From NCBI GenBank assembly GCA_016184445.1, contig JACPCT010000135.1:1-5475 (forward strand): DNA of 5,475 bases, read 5' to 3'. Source of the stretch: Candidatus Tectimicrobiota bacterium. GTDB taxonomy: Bacteria > UBA8248. Position numbers and translations under genes: made by a program. The notes beneath the pieces were generated by a model. It saw only the letters and a program-made list of their open reading frames with translations. It made no database searches and was not told the DNA's origin. Below, in pieces: positions 1 to 5,475 of this stretch (position 1 is its first letter; each line of letters starts with the position of its first letter).

Positions 1-615
1 GACGATGCGGTCCCCCATCGTCATGGCCTCCACCTGGTCGTGGGTGACGTAGACCGAGGTGGCCTGAAGCTGGCGGTGGAGCCTGAGGAGCTCGACCCGG
101 GTCTGGACGCGCAGCTTGGCGTCGAGGTTGGAGAGGGGCTCGTCGAAGAGGAAGACGCGCGGGTCCCGCACGATGGCCCGCCCGACCGCCACGCGCTGGC
201 GCTGGCCGCCCGAGAGCTGGCGCGGGTAGCGGTGGAGGAGGCGCCGGATGCCGAGGATGTCGGCCGCGCGCTCCACCCGCGAGGCGATCTCCCCCTTGGC
301 GACCTTCCGCATCTTCAGGCCGAAGGCCATGTTCTTGTAGACGGTCATGTGGGGGTAGAGCGCGTAGTTCTGGAAGACCATGGCGATGTCGCGCTCGCCC
401 GGCAGGACGTCGTTCAGCAGGCGGCCGTCGAGGTAGATGCTCCCGCTCGTGATCTCCTCGAGGCCCGCGATCATGCGCAGGGTGGTGGTCTTGCCGCAGC
501 CCGAGGGCCCCAGGAACACCACGAACTCGCCGTCGTGGATGTTGAGGGAGACATCCTTGACGGCGGTCACCTCGCCGAACTTCTTGCCCACGTTTTCGAG
601 GACCAGCTCACCCAC
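1..615 (-). CDS. ABC transporter ATP-binding protein, MalK/UgpC type (partial, C-terminus off window)
   Basis: This is the ATPase subunit of an ABC importer; it works at the inner face of the cytoplasmic membrane and powers uptake through the permease pair. All 205 visible codons are open. The nucleotide-binding motifs appear in order: Walker [10 protein letters not shown] (residues 36-44), Q-loop Gln82 followed by YALYPHMTV, signature LSGGQRQR (134-141), Walker B VFLFDEP (154-160), D-loop SNLD (162-165) and switch His192 in YVTHDQ. The Q-loop neighbourhood and the THDQVEAMT stretch are typical of the MalK/UgpC/MsmX family. Family members run to about 350-370 residues with a C-terminal TOBE domain, so roughly the last 150 residues are outside the window. 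The start is GTG at 613-615, chosen because the protein begins directly with the family's first beta strand and a GGAGG lies 7 bases upstream; no in-frame ATG was found just upstream. It is divergent from the binding protein-permease operon and is probably its ATPase, though such ATPases can serve several transporters. Confidence 0.95.
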   Translation of the reverse strand, partial: MGELVLENVGKKFGEVTAVKDVSLNIHDGEFVVFLGPSGCGKTTTLRMIAGLEEITSGSIYLDGRLLNDVLPGERDIAMVFQNYALYPHMTVYKNMAFGLKMRKVAKGEIASRVERAADILGIRRLLHRYPRQLSGGQRQRVAVGRAIVRDPRVFLFDEPLSNLDAKLRVQTRVELLRLHRQLQATSVYVTHDQVEAMTMGDRIV

Positions 616-622
616 GGGGGAG

Positions 623-627
623 CCTCC
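623..627 (-). promoter_or_regulatory. Ribosome binding site deciding the GTG start of the ATPase
   Basis: On the minus strand GGAGG sits 7 bases before the GTG at 613-615. This supports GTG as the true start. Confidence 0.7.
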
Positions 628-638
628 ACGCGCGCCGC

Positions 639-659
639 TGCGGGAAAGGAACCCCCGCA
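639..659 (-). other. Small inverted repeat in the ATPase leader
   Basis: TGCGGG (639-644) and CCCGCA (654-659) form a perfect 6-base-pair stem around a 9-base loop, just upstream of the ATPase ribosome binding site. It could fold in the leader mRNA. It has no T-run and so is not a terminator. Stems this short are common by chance in GC-rich DNA, so a function is only possible. Confidence 0.3.
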
Positions 660-660
660 A

Positions 661-688
661 GCTAGACCATCTCCGCCCTTTTGTTCAA
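661..688 (-). promoter_or_regulatory. Weak candidate promoter for the ATPase gene
   Basis: Read on the minus strand, TTGAAC (683-688; four of six matches to the -35 consensus) is followed after 16 bases by TCTAGC (661-666; three of six matches to the -10 consensus, lacking the conserved second A and last T). The position fits, about 46 bases upstream of the GTG start, but the match is poor. A different sigma factor or a start farther upstream is quite possible. Confidence 0.2.
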
Positions 689-695
689 GGCGGAG
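671..695. repeat. Inverted repeat in the divergent control region
   Basis: CTCCGCC (671-677) and GGCGGAG (689-695) are a perfect 7-base inverted repeat with an 11-base spacer, centred at 683. The spacer contains the weak minus-strand -35 candidate, so a protein bound here could control the ATPase gene. It could equally be a chance palindrome in GC-rich sequence. Confidence 0.35.
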
Positions 696-769
696 CGGGC
701 GCCGCGCGGGAAGCGGACGAACCGCTCCTGGACTTTGTCCCGCATGATGGGCCGGGCGCGGAGGGGGCG

Positions 770-827
770 GGTTTCCCGCGTTTGAGAAAAGAAACCTTCC
801 TGAAACCGCGATGTGATTTTCTTGAAG
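770..827. promoter_or_regulatory. Cluster of short repeated motifs upstream of the TATAAT box (candidate operator or activator sites)
   Basis: Two motif sets lie in this unusually AT-rich pocket. GAAACC occurs at 791-796 and 802-807, 11 bases apart, with its inverse GGTTTC at 770-775. The partly symmetric TTCCTGAA (797-804) and TTCTTGAA (819-826) lie exactly 22 bases apart. The spacings equal one and two helical turns, as expected for protein sites on one face of the DNA. The downstream site occupies the place where the -35 box for the TATAAT at 840 should be. Sugar-type ABC operons are often controlled by LacI, AraC or GntR regulators, but no regulator gene is visible here and none can be named. 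Confidence 0.35.
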
Positions 828-839
828 CGGGGAACGCGC

Positions 840-845
840 TATAAT
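840..845 (+). promoter_or_regulatory. Consensus -10 box of the binding protein-permease operon promoter
   Basis: TATAAT is a perfect sigma-70-type -10 hexamer, striking in such GC-rich sequence. No good -35 box lies 16-18 bases upstream (the 17-base position reads TTTTCT). The nearest TTGA-containing hexamer, TTGAAG at 822-827, is only 12 bases away. There is no extended -10 TG. Transcription would begin near 852, giving a leader of about 150 bases before the ATG at 1005. The missing -35 suggests a promoter that depends on an activator, in keeping with the repeats just upstream. Confidence 0.55.
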
Positions 846-933
846 CCGCGTGTTGCTGCCCCACACCTTGAATGCTGGCCGCAGGCGAGGGCGTCGCCCG
901 CGCGGTGAACCCTTTTTGATCCCCACACGTTTT

Positions 934-967
934 CCGGCCGCGTCCGCCACACCGGCGGGACGGCCGG
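934..967 (+). other. GC-rich stem-loop in the operon leader
   Basis: CCGGCCG (934-940) pairs perfectly with CGGCCGG (961-967). Inside, CCGCC (944-948) pairs with GGCGG (954-958) around the loop ACACC, and a small internal loop separates the two stems. The hairpin ends 23 bases before the Shine-Dalgarno sequence of the binding-protein gene. No T-run follows, so it is not an intrinsic terminator. It may stabilise the 5' end of the mRNA or modulate translation; that role is inference. Confidence 0.45.
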
Positions 968-990
968 CGGGTCCATGCGGGCGAAGCGGA

Positions 991-997
991 GAGGAGG
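991..997 (+). promoter_or_regulatory. Strong ribosome binding site deciding the binding-protein start
   Basis: GAGGAGG ends 7 bases before the ATG at 1005. An in-frame ATG at 975 has only a weak GGCGGG ahead of it, so 1005 is preferred. Its strength fits the high expression usual for binding proteins relative to permeases. Confidence 0.8.
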
Positions 998-1004
998 AAA
1001 GTCC

Positions 1005-2243
1005 ATGCGGAGGTTCCTCACGGCGTGTCTGTTCATGGCGGTGGCGCTGGCGGCGGGTCCGGCCATCGCCCAGGGCATCACCTGGTGGGAGCACAGCAAG
1101 GAGTGGAACAAGAAGCACCCCAACATGAAGGTGCAGTACGAGTTCTTCGCGATGACCCCCTACTTCAAGAAGCTCTCGGCCGCGCTCTCCACCAAGTCCG
1201 CGGCCGACATGTTCACGGTCATTGACACCCTGCTCCCCGGCTTCACCACCAAGAACGTCCTTGCGCCCATCCGGCCCGGGTGGCTGGGCTACAAGGACCT
1301 GGACGACATGAAGAAGGCCTTCCTGCCGGGCGCGCTGGAGGGCTACATCCACGAGGGGAAGCTCTACGCCGTCCCCCCCATCGCCTCCGTCTTCAGCCTC
1401 TATATCAATAAGGACCACTTCAAGGAGGCGGGCCTCGACGCCGAGAAGGACTATCCCAAGACCTGGGAGGACATCGCCAAGGTCGGCCAGAAGCTGGTGA
1501 AGCGGCAGGGCAACACCATCACCCGCGAGGCCTTCGACTTCGCGATGCACTCCTCGGCCTGGACCATGTGGTACATGGAGGCCCTCACCCGGCAGCACGG
1601 CGGGAGCATCCTGGACGCCGCGGGGAAGAAGTGCACCGCGAACAGCGAGGCGGGCGTGAAGGCCATGGAGGTGCGGTCCATGTACGCCCGCAAGCACAAG
1701 ATCTCGGACCCGACGGTGAGCGTGGGCACCAACGCGCTGCCCGCCGACGACGTGCCGAAGGGCCGCGTCTCGATGTTCATTTCCCACGCCGGGAGCGTGG
1801 CGCAGTTCGGCCCCAAGGTGATGGAGCACATCAAGGTGGTTCCCTTCCCCCAGGTGAACCCCGCCAAGCCCGTCAGCATCGTCTACGGCTTCGCCCTCGC
1901 GGTGAACCCCCACATCCCCGAGGCGAGGCAGAAGCAGGTGCACGACCTGATCAAGCACGTCATGGCCAATCCCAAGCAGTGGTACGACAAGACCTCCTAC
2001 CCCTTCCCGAGCGCGAACTTCCTGCAGCTGCCCGGGATGGACGAGGCCAGGAAGACGCGCTACCTCGACGTGTTCGTCGGCGACATCAAGACGGGCGTCT
2101 TCGTCACCCGGTCGCCCCACTTCATCGAGATCGCCGATGCCATGCACCGGGCGATGGAGCGGGTGGTGCTGAAGGGGGAGGCCCCCAAGAAGTCCCTCGA
2201 TCAGGCCTGCACGGACATCGACCGGGCGCTGGCCAAGAAGTAG
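1005..2243 (+). CDS. Extracellular solute-binding protein, family 1 (ABC importer)
   Basis: This 412-residue periplasmic protein captures the substrate and delivers it to the permease pair encoded just downstream. Residues 1-22 form a Sec signal peptide: two arginines, a hydrophobic core, then AIA before Gln23, a good signal peptidase I site. Family 1 hallmarks include WNKKHPNMKV (34-43), GKLYAVP (118-124), the TWEDIAK helix start (153-159), GRVSMFISHAG (253-263) and a hydrophobic strand near VYGFALAVNP (293-302). Length is normal for the family, but the first lobe looks about 10 residues short between ITWW (25-28) and WNKKHPN. The two mature cysteines (210, 402) are far apart in sequence. 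LTAC at residues 5-8 resembles a lipobox but is too close to the start. The substrate is not deducible; maltose-, trehalose-, glycerol-3-phosphate- and polyol-type proteins share this fold. The start at 1005 is chosen over 975 because of the ribosome binding site. Confidence 0.93.
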   Translation: MRRFLTACLFMAVALAAGPAIAQGITWWEHSKEWNKKHPNMKVQYEFFAMTPYFKKLSAALSTKSAADMFTVIDTLLPGFTTKNVLAPIRPGWLGYKDLDDMKKAFLPGALEGYIHEGKLYAVPPIASVFSLYINKDHFKEAGLDAEKDYPKTWEDIAKVGQKLVKRQGNTITREAFDFAMHSSAWTMWYMEALTRQHGGSILDAAGKKCTANSEAGVKAMEVRSMYARKHKISDPTVSVGTNALPADDVPKGRVSMFISHAGSVAQFGPKVMEHIKVVPFPQVNPAKPVSIVYGFALAVNPHIPEARQKQVHDLIKHVMANPKQWYDKTSYPFPSANFLQLPGMDEARKTRYLDVFVGDIKTGVFVTRSPHFIEIADAMHRAMERVVLKGEAPKKSLDQACTDIDRALAKK

Positions 2244-2258
2244 GCGGGACCCACGCGG

Positions 2259-3218
2259 ATGGCGGAGTCATACGCACCGGCTGCCAAGGTCCGGCCCAAG
2301 GCGGGCTTCGATGACCGGCTCCCGTTGGGGGCGGCCCGGGGGGAGAGGCTCTCCCTCCGGGCCCGCCTCCGCTGGGCGGGCTTCCTGTTCGTGCTGCCCG
2401 CCCTCCTGCACCTGCTCACCTTCAAGTTCTACCCCATGATCGAGGCCGCCCGCCTGAGCTTCTTCCGCTACGACCTCCTGACCCCGCCCGTCTTCAACGG
2501 GCTGCAGAACTACAAGGCCGTCTGGGAGAACCCGCTCTTCCACCAGTCCTTCTGGGTCTCGGCCAAGTACATGTTCGGGGTCTCCCTCCCCGAGTGGTTC
2601 CTCGCCCTCGGGCTGGCTCTCCTGCTGAACCGCCAGATGCCGGGGCAATCCCTCATCCGGCTGGCGTACTTCCTGCCCATCGCCATGTCCCAGATCGTCG
2701 TCGCGATGGTGTGGAAGTTCATGTACAACCCCCTCGGCCTGGTGAACACCCTCCTCGGCTTCGTCGGGGTCGGCCGGATCAACTGGCTCTCCACCGAGGA
2801 GACGGCGCTCCCCGCCCTCATCGCCATCGGGGTCTGGCGGGGCATCCCCCTGTTCGGCGTCATCTACCTCGCGGGGCTCCAGTCCATCCCCAAGGAGTAC
2901 TACGAGGCCGCGACCATCGACGGCGCGGGCCCCTGGCAGCGCTTCGTCCACGTGACCATCCCGCTCCTCCTGCCCACCATCCTCTTCGTCATGGTGATGT
3001 CGCTGCTGTCGGCGGTGAAGGTTTTCCTGAATCCCCTCGTCATGACGGAGGGCGGCCCGAACGGCACCACCCGGGTGCTGCCCTATTTCATCTACGAGAC
3101 GGGGTTCGCTTATTACCGGATGGGGGAAGCCGCCGCGGCCTCGATGGTGCTCTTCGCCTTCGTCTTCGGGTTGACCTTGATCCAGCTGCGGCTCCTGCGC
3201 CAGGGAGGGGTGGAATGA
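2259..3218 (+). CDS. ABC transporter permease, MalF/UgpA type
   Basis: This inner-membrane subunit forms half of the translocation channel. It has 319 residues, near the usual length for UgpA-like permeases (MalF itself is longer). A charged cytoplasmic N-terminus of about 37 residues precedes six likely helices near 38-58, 98-122, 134-155, 183-206, 232-255 and 290-313. The EAA loop that docks on the ATPase is clear: EYYEAATIDGAGPWQRF (213-229), then VTIP. MTEGGPNGTT (262-271) before the last helix is a common feature of this permease class. The gene begins 15 bases after the binding-protein stop, with a weak Shine-Dalgarno GGCGGGA 9 bases before the ATG, so translation probably depends partly on coupling. 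Its stop overlaps the next start. It should pair with the permease at 3215-4048 and an ATPase, most likely the divergent one at 1-615. Confidence 0.95.
   Translation: MAESYAPAAKVRPKAGFDDRLPLGAARGERLSLRARLRWAGFLFVLPALLHLLTFKFYPMIEAARLSFFRYDLLTPPVFNGLQNYKAVWENPLFHQSFWVSAKYMFGVSLPEWFLALGLALLLNRQMPGQSLIRLAYFLPIAMSQIVVAMVWKFMYNPLGLVNTLLGFVGVGRINWLSTEETALPALIAIGVWRGIPLFGVIYLAGLQSIPKEYYEAATIDGAGPWQRFVHVTIPLLLPTILFVMVMSLLSAVKVFLNPLVMTEGGPNGTTRVLPYFIYETGFAYYRMGEAAAASMVLFAFVFGLTLIQLRLLRQGGVE
3203..3210 (+). promoter_or_regulatory. Ribosome binding site within the end of the first permease gene
   Basis: GGGAGGGG lies 4 bases before the ATG at 3215, inside the last codons of the upstream gene. With the ATGA overlap it fixes this start and excludes the long open frame that extends upstream. 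Confidence 0.7.
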
Positions 3219-4048
3219 GCCGGAAGGCGCTGCCGCGCTGGGGCGGGCGGCTCACGACCTGCTTGACCATCGCGGGGCTCGGGCTGGTGCTCCTGCCCTA
3301 CTTCTGGATGCTCTCCTCCTCCCTGAAGACCGGGAGCGAAGTCTTCGACCTCCCCATCAAGTGGCTGCCCGAGGCGGCCCAGTGGGGGAACTACCCCGAC
3401 GCCCTCTCCCGGGGCAAGTTCCCCACCTACTTCTTCAACAGCGCGGTGGTGGCCTTCGCGGTGATGACGGGGAACCTCATCTTCTGCAGCATGGCGGGCT
3501 ACGGCCTCTCGAAATTCCGCTTCCCCTGCCGCGAGGCGTGCTTCCGCCTCATCCTGAGCACCATGATGCTGCCCCTCGAGATCATCCTGGTGCCCACCTT
3601 CCTCGTGGCGCGCCAGTTCGGCCTCGTGAACAACTACGGGGGGCTCATCGTGCCGCTGGCCGTGGACGCCTTCGGCATCTTCCTCATGCGCCAGTACATC
3701 AAGGACCTGCCGGACTCCCTCATCGAGGCCGCCCGGCTCGACGGCTGCAGCGAGTTCGGCATCTTCTGGCGCATCATCCTGCCCAACTGCAAGCCGGCGC
3801 TGGGCGCGCTGGCGCTCCTCACCTTCCGGGACAACTGGGATCAGTTCCTGTGGCCCCTCATCGTGGCCTCGAAGGACGTCCTCAAGACCTTCCCCCTGGG
3901 GCTCGCCCAGATGGAGGGCATCGACTCGGCCGCCTACCACGAGATCATGGCGGCGGCCGTGGTGGGCATGATCCCGACCGCGCTCGTCTTCCTGCTCTTC
4001 CAGCGCGCCTTCGTGCGCGGCATCGCCCTCAGTGGGCTGAAGGAGTAG
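3215..4048 (+). CDS. ABC transporter permease, MalG/UgpE type
   Basis: This is the second channel subunit, with 277 residues, the normal length for MalG/UgpE proteins. Six helices are likely near 13-35, 70-97, 108-131, 141-160, 194-217 and 243-265. The EAA loop is canonical: SLIEAARLDGCSEFGIF (168-184), then IILP (187-190). DNWDQFLWPL (206-215) and the C-terminal RGIALSGLKE (268-277) also match the family pattern. The start codon overlaps the upstream stop as ATGA, which indicates translational coupling and near-equal amounts of the two permeases. The open frame continues far upstream of this ATG, but that stretch is an out-of-frame reading of the first permease. The last 20 bases overlap the end of the opposing molybdoenzyme gene, leaving no intergenic terminator. 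Confidence 0.95.
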   Translation: MSRKALPRWGGRLTTCLTIAGLGLVLLPYFWMLSSSLKTGSEVFDLPIKWLPEAAQWGNYPDALSRGKFPTYFFNSAVVAFAVMTGNLIFCSMAGYGLSKFRFPCREACFRLILSTMMLPLEIILVPTFLVARQFGLVNNYGGLIVPLAVDAFGIFLMRQYIKDLPDSLIEAARLDGCSEFGIFWRIILPNCKPALGALALLTFRDNWDQFLWPLIVASKDVLKTFPLGLAQMEGIDSAAYHEIMAAAVVGMIPTALVFLLFQRAFVRGIALSGLKE

Positions 4049-5475
4049 GGGCCGCTTGCGCCTCTAGGGCCTCCTCCCAGCCGATGCGCCGGGCCTCCAC
4101 CTCGCTGATCTTGTAGACCTTCGCCTGGAAGCCCCGCAAGGTGTAGCCGCCGAACGCCTGATCCAGGAAGGGGTCGCGGTTCGGCGTGAGGGTGTTGGCG
4201 TTCGAGCGGAAGGCCCCGTAGAGGTGGGGGAGAGCCGCCTCCTCCTCGGGGTACCACCAGGCGTGCTCGACGTTGATCACCCTGGGGTGGATGCCCCCGA
4301 AGAGCCGGGCCTTCTGCGCGCAGCGGCCGCGCGGGCTCTCGATGCAGACCCAGTCGCCCCCGGCGATGCCGAGCTCCTTGGCGGCTTCGGGGTGGATCTG
4401 GGTCTGGGGCTCGGGGTGGAGCCGGCGCAGGCTCCCCGCGTGGTGCTGCTGGGAGTGGAAGAAGTAGGGCAGGCGCCCCCCGGTGATGACGATGAAGGGA
4501 TACATCTTCGCCAGATCGGGCGCGCTGTAGGGGCTCTCGGGCGGCTCGGTGTAGAAGGGGAGCGGGTCGTAGCCGTTCTCCCTCCAGCGCGTGCAGTAGA
4601 TCTCCGCTCTGCCGGTCCGGGTGGGGAAACCGCCTCCCGGCCGGTAGAAGTCGGTCTCGTGCTTGCCGTAGACGAGCCGGTCGAACATGCCGCCCGCCTC
4701 GACCACCTCCTTCCAGCTCGTCCCGCCCGCGCGGAGCCGCTCGTCGTAGAACTCGACGACGGTGCGCCAGGGCCAGTTCTGGTCCAGGCCCATTTTCCGG
4801 AGGATGTCCCCGCAGACCTCGAATTCGTCGCGCACCTCGCCCAGGGGCTCGACCGCCGGCACGCAGCGCACGTTGCCGTAGGGGCTGTAGCCGTGGGGCC
4901 CGGCGAGGCGGTTTTTCTCGAAGTGGGTGGGCGCGGGGAGGACGATGTCGGCGAGCTGGAGCGAGGGGGTCATGAAGTGGTCGATCCCCATGTGGAAGTC
5001 GAGCCGCAGGAGCGCCCGGCAGACCTCCTTCGCGTTGCCCCAGGTCATGATCGGGTTGCCGCCGATGGCCGCCCAGGCGCGGACGGGGTAGGGCTCGCCC
5101 GTGAGGATGGCGCGCAGGACGGCCGGGTTGTTGGCGTAGAGCCGCGTGCTGGGCCCCGCGCAGAGGCGGAAGCGGTCGGCGCCAAGCTGTTTCCTGTAAA
5201 GCTCCTCGGGCAGGGTGCGGGCGAAGTCCTCGACGAACTCCCGGTGGCCCCGGCAGAGGGGGACGGGGTAGTAGTTTCCCCCCCGGTTGTCCACGTTCCC
5301 GGTGATCAGCTGGAGGATGCAGACGGCCCGGGGGCCCTGGTGGGCGTTCACATTCATGTCGAGCGCGACACCCCAGCCGACGGCGGCGGGCTTGGTGGCG
5401 GCGTAGAGGCGGGCGGCCCGGGCGATGTCCTCGGCCTTGAGCCAGCAGATCTCGGCCGCCCTCCCGGGCGGGTAC
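4029..5475 (-). CDS. Molybdopterin-dependent oxidoreductase, DMSO reductase superfamily (partial, N-terminus off window)
   Basis: This is the C-terminal 481 residues of a large catalytic subunit that binds a bis-pyranopterin guanine dinucleotide molybdenum or tungsten cofactor. The frame is open to the window edge, so the ATG at 5355-5357 is internal, not the start. Fragment residues 8-58 match the helical stretch that precedes the family motif ITGNVDNRGGN (57-67). Next come GGNPIMTWGN (138-147), the DHF...LADIVLP block (165-180) and TGRAEIY (287-293). The C-terminal dinucleotide-binding barrel covers about 325-450, with VITGGR (329-334), IHPEAAKELGI (360-370), ESPRG (379-383), HAWWYPE (404-410) and SNANTLTP (424-431). 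The WWYPE and SNAN features resemble the thiosulfate reductase and acetylene hydratase-like groups, a weak judgement. The N-terminal 4Fe-4S cysteines and the Ser/Cys/Sec metal ligand would lie beyond the right edge, so the reaction, cofactor metal and export signal cannot be judged. Confidence 0.9.
   Translation of the reverse strand, partial: YPPGRAAEICWLKAEDIARAARLYAATKPAAVGWGVALDMNVNAHQGPRAVCILQLITGNVDNRGGNYYPVPLCRGHREFVEDFARTLPEELYRKQLGADRFRLCAGPSTRLYANNPAVLRAILTGEPYPVRAWAAIGGNPIMTWGNAKEVCRALLRLDFHMGIDHFMTPSLQLADIVLPAPTHFEKNRLAGPHGYSPYGNVRCVPAVEPLGEVRDEFEVCGDILRKMGLDQNWPWRTVVEFYDERLRAGGTSWKEVVEAGGMFDRLVYGKHETDFYRPGGGFPTRTGRAEIYCTRWRENGYDPLPFYTEPPESPYSAPDLAKMYPFIVITGGRLPYFFHSQQHHAGSLRRLHPEPQTQIHPEAAKELGIAGGDWVCIESPRGRCAQKARLFGGIHPRVINVEHAWWYPEEEAALPHLYGAFRSNANTLTPNRDPFLDQAFGGYTLRGFQAKVYKISEVEARRIGWEEALEAQAAPTPSAH

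Noticed and set aside
767..779. GCGGG-TTT-CCCGC as an intrinsic terminator
   Set aside because: The stem is 5 base pairs with a 3-base loop and only three T's nearby after CG; it lies upstream of the operon promoter with no gene reading into it on the plus strand.
884..917. Hairpin GGCGA/TCGCC followed by TTTTT as an attenuator
   Set aside because: The T-run begins 14 bases after the stem, too far for an intrinsic terminator, and no leader peptide was evident.
1017..1028. Lipobox-like LTAC in the binding-protein signal peptide (a lipoprotein)
   Set aside because: The cysteine is residue 8, before most of the hydrophobic core. AIA followed by Gln23 is a far better type I cleavage site.
567..2147. 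A 526-codon open frame on the minus strand opposite the binding-protein gene
   Set aside because: It is a GC-bias shadow: low-complexity composition rich in H, G, R, L and V, no recognisable domain, and it spans the divergent promoter region and the start of the ATPase gene. The plus strand gene has clear family motifs.
2594..3214. Upstream extension of the second permease frame
   Set aside because: It reads the first permease out of frame with a P/R/H-rich composition. The ATG at 3215 has a ribosome binding site and starts the protein at the usual family position.
3113..3940. A 275-codon minus-strand open frame opposite the permeases
   Set aside because: Another mirror frame of GC-rich coding DNA, with E/H/G/V-rich low-complexity composition and no domain.
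5355..5357. ATG as the start of the molybdoenzyme
   Set aside because: The frame stays open for 39 more codons to the window edge and those residues match the conserved helical region of the family, so this Met is internal.

Overview
This is a high-GC window with protein families typical of a free-living, Gram-negative-type bacterium. The binding protein has a Sec signal peptide and no credible lipoprotein cysteine, which suits a periplasm. Codon third positions are strongly G/C throughout and no segment looks compositionally foreign. No rRNA, tRNA, CRISPR, IS element or integrase was seen. The lineage cannot be named from the sequence; an uncultured high-GC proteobacterium or a similar soil or groundwater phylum would fit, but that is inference.

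Layout. (1) Positions 1-615, minus strand: the first 205 codons of a MalK/UgpC-type ABC transporter ATPase, cut by the left edge. (2) Positions 616-1004: a 389-base divergent regulatory region. It holds a perfect TATAAT box, short repeated motifs just upstream of it, a GC-rich leader hairpin, and a strong ribosome binding site for the rightward operon. (3) Positions 1005-4048, plus strand: three tightly spaced genes encoding a periplasmic solute-binding protein, a MalF/UgpA-type permease and a MalG/UgpE-type permease. (4) Positions 4029-5475, minus strand: the C-terminal 481 residues of a molybdopterin (DMSO reductase superfamily) oxidoreductase. It runs off the right edge and overlaps the end of the second permease gene tail-to-tail by 20 bases.

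Together the first four genes supply every part of a CUT1-type (carbohydrate uptake type 1) ABC importer: binding protein, two six-helix permeases with EAA loops, and the ATPase on the divergent arm. The substrate cannot be read from the sequence. Sugars, polyols, glycerol-3-phosphate and related organic solutes are all known for this class. The molybdoenzyme is convergent with the operon and shows no evident functional link. Its iron-sulfur and metal-ligand region lies outside the window, so its reaction cannot be assigned.

I found no clearly novel system. The most interesting points are the architecture of the divergent regulatory region, the terminator-less convergent overlap, and an apparently shortened N-terminal lobe in the binding protein.
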